Shown: one piece after another, positions 1 through 17,312 of the stretch
Layout: the number at the start of each line of letters is the position of its first letter
How positions within the stretch are numbered: position 1 is the first letter of the stretch
Assembly (NCBI GenBank): GCA_009602725.1
Contig: WELB01000181.1
Location: 222,667 to 286,666, forward strand
Direction: 5' to 3'
Length of the DNA stretch: 64,000 bases
From: Spirogloea muscicola
Lineage: Eukaryota > Streptophyta > Zygnematophyceae > Spirogloeales > Spirogloeaceae
Notes under the pieces: generated by a model
Seen by the model: the letters and a program-made list of their open reading frames with translations, nothing else
What the model was told of the DNA's origin: nothing
Databases searched by the model: none
Made by a program: the position numbers and the translations under genes

Positions 1-39
1 GCCCTTCGTGCCGCCGCCGCCGTCGCCCAGGATTGTCGG

Positions 40-165
40 CCATCACCCGCCCGGCGTGGGCCACCACCCGCCCGGCGTGGGCCACCACCCGCCCGGCGTG
101 GGCCACCACGGACCCGGCATGGGCCACCACCCACCGGGCGTCGGCCACCACCCGCCGGGCGTTGG
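40..165. repeat. 21-bp minisatellite, six units
   Basis: Six head-to-tail units of 21 bp with the core CCACCACCCGCCCGGCGTGGG; the first three are nearly identical and the last three diverge by a few bases each. On the plus strand an open frame runs through it and would give the heptad V-G-H-H-P-P-G. The frame is cut by the window edge, so a coding role cannot be decided. The following 70 bases (up to 228) stay open and proline-rich. Confidence 0.85.
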
Positions 166-228
166 CTTTCACAATGCCCTGCCCCCGTCCCCGCCCATCC
201 CCACGCCGCCTCCGCCTCCGCTCGTCTG

Positions 229-2166
229 AGGCTCTTGCTAGACGCAGGGCTGTGGACCTCGTTGCCGCACTGGCCTGCCAGCCCGCTGGCCAGACTAGTG
301 CCAGAGCCGTTTCTGGGCAGGAAGCTGAGCTTGGTGTCCTACATATATTTTTCAAGCTTGGGAGGACGCAGCAGGTAGTGCAGGCTGGAGGAGAGCTTGG
401 AGCATAGTGGAGGGGCTTGCGCAGAGCTGAGCTGCTGCAGCTGTGGGCTTGGCTCCCCCCGCCTGTCCCCTACTCTCCTGCGGTGGGGTTAGGAAGACTG
501 AGTCTCATCTGGCAAGAGAAGGTACTGTATGGGAGGAGGATTTTAGCAGTCAGTCTGGTAGGTGGCTGTTTAGTGGAGAGTTACTGAGGCTGCTTAAGGG
601 ATGGGTCTTACTTAGGGAGGTGGATATTGAATAAGGAGCTGCAGTGCCAAAAGTGGCCTCGCTCTACTTTGGTGTCAGACAAGCTGAGAGGTGCCTGTCC
701 GGCGCTGGTCCAGACTTCCCCCGTTAGCTGTTGATTGGCCCGTGTGACCAGATTGTCTCTGGAAACTGTTCCCGTCTTTGTGAATAGCCACTTCCACAGA
801 CAGGACTTGTGTATTTGACTTACAACTGATACTGAACAAATAGTCGTTTGCCTGAAGATTTCTATGCCTCTCAAGCTATGCCGATTTTGCAGGTGGACAG
901 CATGCCAAGCACTATCTCATGCAGTCAGAAAGCTGGTTTCCGGAGTGAAGGTGATCTGTGTCTAATGTTTGTACCAGTGGATGCCTAATTGAGAGTGAGA
1001 GGCTTCTTGCTGTGGCTGCTCCTGTGCCTACTCCTGTCTGCCGTAATCAGCATTCCCAGATTCTTGTTTTTCCAGTCAGGAGTCCTCAATAAGTTATCGC
1101 CCCTCTCCGCGAGCCTAGCAAACCACCCTCCTCGTCGCCACCGCACAGATGTAGAAGTGCTCACAGCGGCAGACACATTCAGATCCCCCACAGTCAGTTG
1201 GACAGACGGTACAGGCTCCGCCCTCACCCAAGGTGGGTGGCAGCCATGGCTAGGGCGCATGGGAGCACCGCATGGCCTCAGATGTGGAGTGAGCCGGATG
1301 TGACTGAGGCTTCCCTTCTCAGCGCTCCCTGGCTCACGCCATCCACACGCATGCAACCCGCGCTCTGCCTGCTGCCTCCGGGTCTAGGCGGAGTGCCTCT
1401 TTCCCGGCTGCGAGTTATTACTCGGAATTGCTGCTGCTGCTCACCCGTGGAGCACTGAGCTTTCGTTTGCGTCGTCGCGTGTCTAGGTGTAGCTTTTTTT
1501 CCCGTCACCATTTTTGGTTATTTGGAATCTTGTCATACTTTTTGGGCTTTTACCAGCCCCTCTTCTCCATGGCTAGCAATTTCTTTCTTCCCCACGGAGA
1601 CTCGGCCCAAAGAGACGGGCGGGATGGTCGGCCCGCTGATTCACCATATCACTACCTTCATTGTAAAGTACATCATTTCATTGGGCCACACCGGCGTGTA
1701 CACTCGAGTGTAAATCATTTAATTGGGCCGCACCAGCGTGTGAAACAATTGAAAAGTGGTCCCGTTATGCCTGAGGTGCAAACAAGTGAATTTTGACATG
1801 TGTTGACCATGCAAGCGTTTAACATATATTGACTTACAAAGTCAAGGCGAACTTATAAGTGTGGAAGGGCATGACTGCTATGTCCGACATGCTATATCAG
1901 CAAGCCGTCACGGAGGGTCAACTCTGACTCATGTTCGCAGCCTTATTGGGCTGTTATTGGGCTGTCAATAACGCAGCCGTCAATAACAGCTTCAGGTGAA
2001 GTCCCTGCTCGTAAGTCTGATTAAAGTATAGAGGTGAGCAGCTTCTGAATTGTCAGAGCGACTGGGCTCCTTGTTACGGTCTGAAGTTGCAGCTCAATGC
2101 AATTTTCCATATAATAGGCGGGGTTGCCTAGAAAGGGAAAGGGCTCACCCATTGCGGATACGATTT
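229..2166. other. No gene recognised
   Basis: I see no conserved protein, exon chain or RNA gene here. Only short unrelated open frames occur. A short direct near-repeat with the core ATTGGGCC-CACC-GCGTGT is present twice, near 1680 and 1722. The stretch lies beyond the 3' end of the DEG protease gene and upstream of a telomere-like tract. Confidence 0.4.
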
Positions 2167-2209
2167 AAACTCCCAAACCCCTGAACCCCTAAACCCCTAA
2201 ACCCCTAGA
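2167..2209. repeat. Interstitial telomere-like repeat
   Basis: About four to five units close to CCCCTAAA stand in a row (imperfect first units, then three clean ones). The unit read on the other strand is TTTAGGGG, one G longer than the Arabidopsis-type TTTAGGG. It is too short to be a chromosome end and lies inside single-copy-looking sequence. It could be a short telomeric insertion or a regulatory telo-box cluster. Confidence 0.7.
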
Positions 2210-2835
2210 TAGGCGATCCGGAGAACAAAGCAGTAGGGCAAAGGATGAAGTCTCGACTAGTGGGTGAAGCTTTGCTGCAGAAGGTGCCAGGATGACTCGC
2301 AGTCCAATAGCCTTTTTATGCCCAACACGCCCAATCTCTGACTAGTAAAGTATAGGCCCATTGTCATACATAACAAGTTAGGCCCGATATTGTGGAGGGG
2401 CGTACCAATATAGTAAAAAAAGACTGAAATCATAAGTCCACATATTGGGCTCGTGGAAGGTGGTAAAACCCCACATGACTTGTCTTCATCATACGTCAAT
2501 GTTACCTGCAATTAGCATAACATCTCAGGAATCTGCATGAAAGAGGGTTAGTGCTTGTGCCAGCACTACCAGATAAAGACAATGATGCTTGTCAATCTTG
2601 ATCAATACTCTTGCAGTCCTCAGCATGTACTTCAAGGGATCTCTGAGAAGCGGTTAGTTAGTTGAGGTGCTTCACTCCTCTTTACAGCAGGTAACCCTTC
2701 CTGTCTGCCCACAGTCAGGCCAAGTAGCAGCAAGTCGAGATTGCTCATCATGCCCATACCAAGAAGAGCAGATTTAAGTGTGGCTTGCTCATAAATATAC
2801 CAAATGGACAAACTATCTATTGGTCTAAGTTACCA

Positions 2836-5800
2836 CTATGAAAGAATGTCATTGTCTAAAGAGAAGCTGTTGGAGTCTCTTGAGCTACTTCTTGCAGAGC
2901 CGTTATTTTGCACAGCCAAAATGGCTTCGACTTTAAGATCCTCCGATCTGGCAAGGAGATGACTGAATAGTCTTAGGCACCATCAGATATTCCTAGCAAA
3001 TAAGCCAAGTAGATAAATTTTTCCATACATGCACACATGTATCCTCCTGAAGTGACACATCCTTCCCTCTTTGCATGAGAATTGGATTGCCTTGGTCGGC
3101 TGTACAATGCAAGCTTTAATTCAAAAGAGATGCAACATTCAAGATGACAATATCTGGGCTGGTTGACTTGCATGAAAACCTGCTACGAGAGATCATGTGT
3201 CCATCATTGAAGATGTGTGCAAAAGGGTCAATGGACACAAGCAGTAACGAGAAGGATGATAAGTGTCAACCTGTCAGATGGAATGCAGTGGTCGCGGAGT
3301 ATGTCAGCAGTAGCTGGTCTCGCGGCCTTCATCTCCAGCACAACCACCTCTTGAAGCTCCAAGCTAAATCTTAGGAACTCAGTTGTGCAAGCTGCACACG
3401 GTAACAAGAGCTTAATGAACAGGAAGGATGGATCCTCTTGACGACGTGAGACCCCTTATTCAGACCCGTCGTGTACCTTGATCTTGCTGTTCTCCATCAG
3501 CCAATGACTATTACCAGAATCACTTCCCCACTGTTGACTATGCCCTCCTGAGTTTATACTGTCTTTCAACTGATTGTTTGCATCGGATTTCAGGCATCTT
3601 TTTCAATCCCTGACATAGGGTTCTTTTCTCCTTTCCCTCACGGTACTTGTACACTATCGGTCATTGAAAAATACTTAGGTAACGAGGGTGGTCCCCGTAT
3701 TTGTATAGCAGATCTTCAAGCTGCCTGCTATCTTCTGTTGTCAAAAAGGCTTGCAATTTTCTTCTCTAGCATAGTCTATAGGCATGTCAAACGTAATCCT
3801 CTGCCGTCATATATGTAAATTCAAGTGGGGTTCTAAGCACTTACTGTCAACTAGGTGAGCCAAGTGTTGCAGATTTCTAATCTTCTCCCCATTGAGGCTC
3901 AGCACCTGCAATGTGCAGCGCAAGTAATGTATGGGTGAAGTCATGCTTTCTTGGTCAGACTGCATGGGGAGCTGACCAGGTTGACTGGCAACTTGAAGGT
4001 GTCCATTATTCCTACTTGGCCTGACTTGACCTTATCATTCGATAAGCAGAGGAGTGATAGAGGCGGCCCATACCTGTGAGTTCGTGATGTCCTCGTACCC
4101 AATGTTCACATCATTGGCAAGAACCTGCCGCAGTGACACAGTTCAAGTGAGTCAGTAGCTCCACTAGCTGACATCTGACAAATGACGACCATGACATGAT
4201 GAAGTGACAACTGTATCGGTTGCTTAGGTACTTCATGCCCATCTTGATACCGTGTTAAGGAAGCACAACCTATCTTGAGCTTGACATGCCTGGCAGGACA
4301 TAGGGTGCTATCTCCAAATAAAAGATGAGGCATCTCGTCACATCAGAAAGCTTTTCAAGCCAAGAGATGGGCTCACTAACCTGCGAGAGCACTACCACCT
4401 GCTCATTGTCGTACTCGGCCATCCCGTGCATCATCTTGTCCAAAAGCTTGACCTGACATTGGCCACTTTGCCGTTATAGTAACTAGAAAACTCCAACAAG
4501 CTCTGACCATGGAAGCAAGACAGCAAGATAAGTCCAAGCTACCCATCTCAAAACGGCTTCAGTAGCCACCACGACAGTACTCCCTGCCCTCATCCCAGCA
4601 ATATCATTTGCCTACCTAATGGACTCCCATATCTACTTGCAAGCATGCTGATGCAGAGGCTGTAATCTTGGTCAGCATGAGAAGCATGATAGAACAGACT
4701 CGGCACTGCAATGGCAAGATACAGAGGTATGTCCTGCCAAGCTTCAGGAAGCAGGGTCGCGCATTAAGGTCCTGAGCACTATCGCTGGGGCCCAGCGACA
4801 GGGGGAGCTCACTGGTGTTTCATACTCAAACTCTGGTCCATACTCAGACACCAAGAACGGCTGGCACACTGGCGTAAAGACAAGGCCAGCAATGATGTAG
4901 TAGGAGGGCAACCTCCCTTGAATGTGCACAGGAATCTGCCAAGAAGGTTGATACATTGGGGAGATTGAGGGTTGTCCAGCTTTTAAGGTTAGACTGTACA
5001 CTAATGTAAGCAAGAGTACTACAGTGCCTTCAAGAATCTCAAGAATGTGCTGTCAATCAAGACCTCAGACTTAGAACAGGGCACATCTCAGAGGGCAGCT
5101 CATGTGGGCAGCCCAAATCGACACTTGGCATGGAGCAGGACCTCTAAACCCCATGCATAGACCCAATTGTATAGTCCTGATGAGGGGCATGTTTTGTCCT
5201 CAAGATTGGACCGTACCAGTCGGTTGTGCACCTTCAGAGGCACTGTCAAGCTCATCACCTTTCCTTCCCGAACGAGCTCAAGCTCCGCAACTTCTCCTGC
5301 GAATCTAAATACAGCGCTCTGATGCTTCGTCAAGAGCGGCAGAACCCTTCATGCAAGTATACTCTTACTAAGAAGCTTCAGCAAGGTGGTAATCACTTTG
5401 ATTGCTTGAAGAAATTATCTTACAGGGAATGTAAAGGCAGAGCATGATCGTAGTATATAGGATAGGATCACACGCACTTTTGACTGATGAGGAAGCCGAA
5501 TGAGATCCGCTCCCCTGCTCGGAATGGAACGGTGCCGTCATTTGCCACAGGGATACCATCGAAGCTCATGATGACATCTCCCTGTCAATTAAGTGAAGAA
5601 AGCTATCATGAACATGAGACAACTCTACACTAAGAAGCATAACCGGATGCATCTAAGCAAATTAGATCATCACCTGAATGCTTTGCCACAACCAAGTCAC
5701 TAAATGCACCAATGTTGAATTTAAGGACGTGACAGAAACTTTGCCTTCTGAAAAGCAACCTCGGCATGTTCTACTGGCATACCTGTTGAAGTACACTGCT

Positions 5801-8215
5801 CGCAAAGGAGGTTGGCTCAACCCTTCTCACGAGTACGCCCTGTTGAGCATGTCATTGCAGCATCAGCACATGGCTGGTGTCTCACAAGCTCACCATCAGA
5901 TGTAGAGCTTGCTGTATTGCACCTGGAGCAGATCATACAGACTTCACCCTAGCCTGCCTGTCTTGGTGCTTGAAAGTGTGACTTTGCATTCAAGGCTTTC
6001 TAGCCAGCCTTGATCTAAGAACGCAACCTGGTTACCAGTGTACAACTAATTCAGCTTGCAGTCTCCAGAGAAGTAAATCTGGAGTACCTTCTGATGAGGT
6101 TTGAGTCCCATTGACGACCTGAGCGCCGAATTCTCCATCTTCTGCCAGATGATGCCAAGAACCGGAAAGCCTGCCACCAAAATAAAATCTGTTAACTTAC
6201 TCACATCTTGCACATGAAGCAGAGCTTCTGTGTCATTCACAATGTGAGAGTCTGACGCGCATAGTACCAGTGTAATGCCCATTGCGCTCGTAGTCATTGA
6301 GGAAGTGGAAGATCACGGGGGTTGGGATCACGTAGCCAATATTCTCAGCGTCATTGCCCTTCAGCGACTGCAGACAACTGTGGGTTGAGATGAATGTGAC
6401 TTGATATTGTGAGAGTCATTCAACCCAAAGCAACAAGCTGCGAAGCACAAGATACAGCTTACACATGTATACCTGGAACGCGATCCCAACACATTCTCCT
6501 CTTTCGTTGAATGCTGGGCCCCCACTGTTACCTGCTTGGGCTTTGAGATGTCAGAGACCACTCTTGCAACAAGCTAAATGTAACATCCTAAGCCACTTCT
6601 GAATCAATCTTTCTACAGAAAGCACATCAGTAATCTGAGAGTTTCTTGGCTTCTACTTGTAGCAGGTTGTGACCTTGATTTACAGACACTCAGTCAATTA
6701 CACGAAACAAAGTGAAAGCTATTTATGCTTAACGCAAGCCATTTGGATCCCAGTGTATATTCCACTGAGCTGCATGGAGTTGCTGACCAGAGTTGATTGC
6801 TGCATCAATCTGGGCCCCCAGGAGCTCCGAGGCTCCATGCACGTATGAGGTCACCTGGAACACGAGTTGCTGAAGATGACTTCTCCTGCCTTTGGTATGA
6901 GACGAACAGGCTGTGCACAATCACATGAAGCTAAGTGGCTGTGTATCACTTGACAAATTTTGGGCCCACTTTTGCCTGGGATGTTGATTACCATTTCCAC
7001 AGTCCTAAACAACAAGTCTGAGAAGATTTTATCTGCAAGAGCATATGACACTGGGATGGTGAGCATGCCTCGATACGAGAGACCACGCCGCTCGTGACAG
7101 AAATCGTGTCACCTCCAATAGGGTAGCCCACGACTGTTACTGCATCCTGCAAGCAACAGCAACACGCATAGTAAGTGAGGGTCTTACGGGCAAGTCTGGG
7201 ACTACCCCAGGGCATCGGATGTTGCTAATTGGACTGGAATAGTTTGTCATATATATGTCAACTTCTTACGCGAGCAGAAGGAGTTTCTTGCCTGTAAGCG
7301 CGGCATGCTGCCAAAAGTGAGAGGCTCAGGACCCCTCCAGAACTCGTCATCTTCAACAGACAGCAGCGCAATGTCACATTCGGTGCCAATCGCCAGTACC
7401 TGGCGCAAGTGGGCACTCGTTCAATTGTGGAAATGAGGAACTAAGCAAATAAGGGTCTACTAGAAACCATTTAAGCAGACTTCAATACGTGCTTTGACCT
7501 TTTCAATCCTTCTTAAGTAAGGGCATGACTTCACGCAGGCCACAACCTTTGTACATTGAAATTGCTGAATGATTGGAGAAAGAGCGACCCGTGGAACTTG
7601 CTCTTGATGGGTCGGGCCTCTGAGATGTGAGTACTGAAGACTTCAGGCGACTGCGCTTAGCAGACACCCAAAAAAAAGCAGATAGAAACGAGATAAAGGA
7701 GAACGGCGCTTACAGTGGCAAGGAACTTAGTGTCATCGCCGCGGCGCTTGACTTTGACCTGTGTGTGGTGCTCCACACAGTGCGCATTGGTGAGGAGGCG
7801 GCGATGGGAGATCATGAAGCCGGAGCCCGTCGAGCTGTACTGCCGCCGCTTCTGCCACGGCAGGCTGAAGTTGGGCTCTGTGTGCGTGCAGTACACCTGC
7901 GCCCAGCGAGGCGAAGCCCGTCATAACACTGGCTGTTTGACGGCTCTGACAAAGCAGCAGCCAAAGCAAGCGCTGAAGAGGTCGAACTGCTGCCTCTTCT
8001 CCCTGTATTATGTATGTACAATTACTGAATGAATTTAGAGGGGAGGCTGCCTGTGAGGTGAGGTCCTGCAACACGACAAATTGATGACAATTGAAGAGAC
8101 CTTCTCTAACAGCACTATGGCAGGGCTGTGTGTTGGACTCGCTTTGCAGGGTTACCTTCACCACGGCATCCATGAACGGGGCGTCCGGCATGTCCTCGGG
8201 GTACAAGTCGTCTGC
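2836..8215 (-). CDS. DEG: DEG9/DEG10-type serine protease (HtrA family), 17 exons
   Basis: Exons that read as one chain: 8215-8156, 7896-7714, 7399-7292, 7146-7069, 6854-6788, 6531-6473, 6367-6268, 6170-6088, 5839-5783, 5581-5485, 5296-5217, 4935-4813, 4452-4381, 4124-4074, 3905-3845, 3391-3271, 2947-2836 (stop TAG). This gives about 503 residues without the N-terminus. The trypsin-like domain carries His59 ([11 protein letters not shown]), Asp90 (GTECDIALL) and Ser168 (SGNSGGPAF), so the full triad is visible. A PDZ domain (GVLVRRVEP to the [16 protein letters not shown] segment) and the C-terminal plant DEG9/DEG10 extension follow ([25 protein letters not shown]). Family knowledge: ATP-independent serine endoproteases; Arabidopsis DEG9 is nuclear and DEG10 mitochondrial. 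The junction near 5485 is uncertain, because the donor that keeps phase (gtcaaa) is weak. Two introns use GC donors (7291-7290 and 7068-7067). The start codon lies upstream and is not certain. Confidence 0.9.
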
Positions 8216-8934
8216 CTGCAGGATGCACACCACAATGATGAGAATAAGTCAATTAAGCATATGCATCACAATGAGCCTATCCCAGTCCAGCTTCTGTGGG
8301 TAGACGAGACCTCTTGGCACCTCTCGCTGGGCTGGCCTTGCGAAGCCACAGCTGCATCAGACATAATCTGCAGCTCCGCTCGTAAATGCTGTTGGCATGT
8401 ACCGCCGATGCACGCTCTGAGAAGCAGCTCAACCCTCGGACCTAAACCCTAGCTTCTCAGGACCTAAACCCTAGGTTTCAAATGCATAGCAATCAAGGAG
8501 GCATAACCACCACCGCTGGCAGCAGCAGGGCAGCGCTTGGAGCAAGTGAGAAGCATGACAGCCTGCCGCTGCTTCTAAGCTCAAGACCGAGAAGCTTGGC
8601 GGCTCGAGCTGGTCGAGCCCGTAGCAGACGCAGACGGGCACGCCCTCGTCGTGTGTGCGCGGCTCGAAATGCTCAGATTGCAGATGCACTGCCAATGTCA
8701 GCTTCTACTCACCACGGCTACAAAACCTCCAACCTGACGTTTACGATGATTTAAGCTTCTGCTTTTGCTGTAATTTCTTCTCCTATAACAGAACCTCCAA
8801 ACTGACGTTCACGACGTTTTAACTTCTACTTATACTTAAGCTTTAGAAAACCTTATACAAATACTACCAGCAAGCATTGCTGGTAGAAGGTGGCCGAGGC
8901 AGTGGGATAATTAGCGAGCTACAGTGGCGGCTCA

Positions 8935-9280
8935 CCCCAAAGAGCCACTCGGCGGACTGCAGCAGGCCGGCAACGGCCTTGTCCTCGGCCACGGCAGTGC
9001 CCGAGCCACCGGGCTTGCGGCCGCCGCCACCGCCACCGCCGCCGGCACCGCTGCCGCGCTCGCGTCCCCGCCGCCCTCTGCACATTCTCGTCAATCTGTG
9101 AAAGCAGCACCAGGTCCCCCAGTCAGTAAATCTAGCCCTAGGCTTCATACGCCAACACACATCACACGAGCCGAGCCAGATGAGGGAGTGCAGACGGACC
9201 TTCTCTCCGCGCTCGATGTACTTGACNCGGCGGCGACGGCGGCGGCGCCGGCGGCGGCGGCGACGGCGGGGGCGGCCCAA
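8935..9280 (-). CDS. Possible N-terminal exons of the DEG protease
   Basis: On the minus strand a low-complexity frame encodes Gly-rich and basic sequence and ends in AEWLFG at 8935, followed by a good donor (gtgagc) whose phase 0 matches the first conserved DEG exon at 8215. Further upstream (about 9280-9203) is a poly-Arg stretch beginning GRPRRR, encoded by a GGC-triplet run that contains one N (9227). A basic, Arg-Gly-rich N-terminus fits the nuclear DEG9 branch, but this is inference. The joining intron between the two pieces is not resolved. The intron 8934-8216 holds two AAACCCTAG telo-box-like motifs near 8445 and 8468. Confidence 0.35.
9228..9275. repeat. GGC triplet run
   Basis: Compound run of CGG/CGA/GGC triplets, next to a single undetermined base at 9227. 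Read on the minus strand it is a poly-Arg tract at the start of a possible first exon of the DEG gene; read on the plus strand it gives poly-Ala. Confidence 0.7.
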
Positions 9281-9299
9281 GTCACAGCAGCAGAATTAC

Positions 9300-10418
9300 T
9301 GAGCTTTTTGGGTGTCGAACCCTGAACCCTTAATCTAACATCTTACATTATCCACGATTACAGCCACAAAGTAAAGTGACATGGCAGTGCTTACTTGCAC
9401 TCTACTCACTTACTTAGCACTGGCTTCGATACGCGGCAGTCAAGCCCTTCTGGTGACAAGCACAGCTATCTGGATCGTGTCCTTGGTTGTTGGCGTGAGT
9501 GAAGCTGCTTTGAGGCACGTTTGCTGAGCTTGGTGGTAGTGACAATGAGTCAGCCTGCACCAATGCTGCGCCCGAAATTGGTGTTGCTAATGAGAACCTG
9601 ATCAAGCCCAGGCAATTGTGAGCCAAGTGCTTAAGGAACACCCACAGCCTGCTGTTAATTAGCCAAAGGTGGGGCACTGAAGATAAAAGCGAGAGGCACT
9701 TGTGGACCCTGACACTGTTAATTTGCAGGTGACCCACTGCATAGGTGGCCAGGGCATGTGCCTGGTCCTGTGTTGTCGCCAAGGTCAGGATGCCGAGCAC
9801 TCCATGTCAATGCAAGTGCTTGCATCACATTGTTGGGCACGCTTCCTACAGAAGCTCCACACGCTTATGTACCATGTTGAGTCGTTTGTGGGTTGCTGCG
9901 AAGCTAAAGACGAAGCTGTATCTCCACACATGTGAATTCCACGGCTATTATGCGGGCATGTTTCTCGGTTCTCGAAGAAGTATTGAGGTGACGAAAGAGA
10001 TACCCAGGTCATGATACTCACGTTATATGAAAGTATCAAGTGTCAGTGAGAAGGGCTGCTTGAATTGAGATCCTAATGCATTGGCCTTGCAAATGTCTAC
10101 ACCGACTTGAGAGTAAAGAATCCCAAGACAGTTGGCTTGGTGATGTGTAAATAGAATGAGATAATGCTGAAGGACGACGAGTACTATGTCACTGTGTCAC
10201 TTGGCAATGAATACTGAACCTCACTTGATTGTCAGAGTCACAGTCTTTCATCTGCTCGAGCAGTCGCAACCTACACTCTCACCTTGAGCATAACTAAGTG
10301 GCAGTATTGTGGAGGTATTAAGCTGACGAGGAAGACGAGGAAGTCCTACAAGCTTCCAAGTCTTTCAGGCTTGGCACATGTCTCCAAGTTTCCCTCAACA
10401 GCTTTTTGGTAGTTCACC
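9300..10418. other. Intergenic, no gene recognised
   Basis: This spacer lies between the possible first exon of the DEG gene and the 3' end of the receptor gene. It is AT-richer than the exons and shows only short open frames with no family resemblance. The receptor's 3' UTR and the DEG promoter presumably lie in it, but I see no clear polyadenylation or TATA signal. Confidence 0.4.
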
Positions 10419-15898
<5,480 letters not shown>

Positions 15899-15969
15899 TG
15901 AGGTCCCGCCGCGAGATGGCGGCCACGGCAGGCGGCGGTGCGGCGTCGCCTAGAGAGAGGGAGGGTCAA

Positions 15970-16142
15970 GCGGCTGCTGATATTAAAAAATCGGCTGTAA
16001 ACTGCCAGCCAGATGCATACAGGTGTTCATGACGGAGCCGTAGGCTAGGCAGAAAGCGGCTGCTGATATGAAAGAATCGGCTGTGAAATGCCAGCCAGAT
16101 GCATACAGGTGTTCCTGACGGAGCCAAAGGCTAGGCAGACAG
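15970..16142. repeat. 86-bp tandem duplication upstream of the receptor gene
   Basis: Two adjacent copies of about 86 bp, each beginning CGGCTGCTGATAT and containing AATCGGCTGT, CCAGCCAGATGCATACAGGTGTTC and TGACGGAGCC in order. They differ by a handful of bases. A third partial copy of the first 35 bases lies near 16309-16345. The repeat sits directly upstream of the receptor's possible first exon, so it could be part of its promoter, though nothing shows function. Confidence 0.85.
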
Positions 16143-16439
16143 GGCGCCCTCAATACCCCCGAGTCAGCAGTAGGAAGTCAGATGAGCTGAGGGGAGGAGG
16201 GAGGAGCCACTGCCCACCTACCGGCCTGCAGGCTGGCCCAGCCGCCGAAAGAGGGAAAAGTCGGAGAGTTGACCTCCACTCTAGCCGACATCTATGAGCC
16301 CTTCTGAACGGCTGCTGATGTCAAAGAATCGGCTGTAAACTTCTAAAGAGAGAAAGCGCGGTCACATTAAGTGGTGGCTGGGAGAGGGCCAGCCCAAAGG
16401 AATACACAAGGTCTGAAGGCCCTGTCGGGCCTGGTCCAT

Positions 16440-16550
16440 CATCAAGAAAGATGTGCTCGCCCATTGAGGATAGGGGCTGGGAAAGCCAGCCCAAAAAAGG
16501 AATGAACAGAGTACGAGAAGGGGGCCAGGGGAAGCGCTAAATGAAAACAA
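16440..16550 (-). mobile_element. RLE-A non-LTR retrotransposon, 3' tail fragment
   Basis: Only the last part of the 3' UTR is present, in minus orientation, with the GGGCTGG/CCAGCCC stem-loop followed by the AATGGGCGAGCA block that ends this family. It is a heavily 5'-truncated copy. Around 16597-16632 there is also a short plus-strand scrap of the RLE-D 3' end (TTGTTTCAAATACACG). Confidence 0.7.
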
Positions 16551-16779
16551 GCACTTTCTCCTAGAAGCGTCTTTCTTATCACAGCCCTTGCCCCCATTTA
16601 GCCTACATTTGTTTCAAATACACGAATTCTTTCATTGGGAGAGCCACTTCTCTCATTAGGAGAGCCACTTCTTCTTTTCAGGGACATTGCCCCCTTCGGA
16701 AAAGCTTCCAGTGGGACGCGTCTGCAGATACCAAGAAAAAGTGGCTCTCCCATTGGGGTTCAGTGGCTCTCCCACTGGG

Positions 16780-17312
16780 CCGGCCACGCTGCCTCGAAGG
16801 CCGCTCGCTGCAAGGCGGCCAAGCACTCCGATCACCCACCTGCCGACGAGTTCGTCCCCTTGGCGGTGGACGTGCACGGGGCTCTTGGGTCCCAGTGGCT
16901 TGACCTATTGGCTAGGCTTGCGCGGCGGGCTGTGTCCCGCAGACGCGGCGAGCCAGCCGACTTCAACGCCGCGGGCTCGTGGGCTCAGGTATATCGGATG
17001 CGCCTCTCTGTATCCCTGCAGCGGTCCATGGCCCACGCTCTGCATCTGCGAGCTGGCCGTGCTCTCGCTGCGGGCTCTGGCTTTCGTCAGGGTGATAGCT
17101 TCCCGGCAGCTAGTCTGTCGGATCTGAGGCTCCTCACTCGTACTTATTGAGTGATCCATCCTCCCCCTGTTTTACCATTGCATCCTCAGGCCCCTTTGTA
17201 GCTGCTCACCGCTCTTAGGCCCCTCTGAACCTTTGTGAATTCTTTTTGGGCTGGCTTTTCGCAGCCCTTGCCCCCATTGGGAGTGCCACTTCTTCCATTG
17301 GGGACAAGGGCT
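16780..17312 (+). mobile_element. RLE-C non-LTR retrotransposon, 5'-truncated
   Basis: The C-terminal end of a restriction-like endonuclease protein is open from about 16780 to the stop at 17150: HPPADEFVPLAVDVHGALG, then a region ending in LLTRTY. A 3' UTR follows with the stem-loop at 17248-17267 and the family's terminal block CCCTTGCCCCCATTGGGAG. Everything upstream (zinc fingers, reverse transcriptase) is absent, as expected from incomplete target-primed reverse transcription. Confidence 0.85.

Noticed and set aside
40-165. CRISPR array
   Set aside because: The repeats are contiguous without spacers, and the genome is eukaryotic.
2167-2209. Chromosome end
   Set aside because: Only a few units, with ordinary sequence on both sides.
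3660-3835. Plus-strand coding stretch near 3680-3830
   Set aside because: It lies in an intron of the DEG gene and matches nothing; the true C-terminal exon is at 3391-3271 on the other strand.
8877-9325. Plus-strand Ala/Pro-rich frames
   Set aside because: Shadow of the GGC-triplet run and of the possible DEG N-terminal exons on the minus strand.
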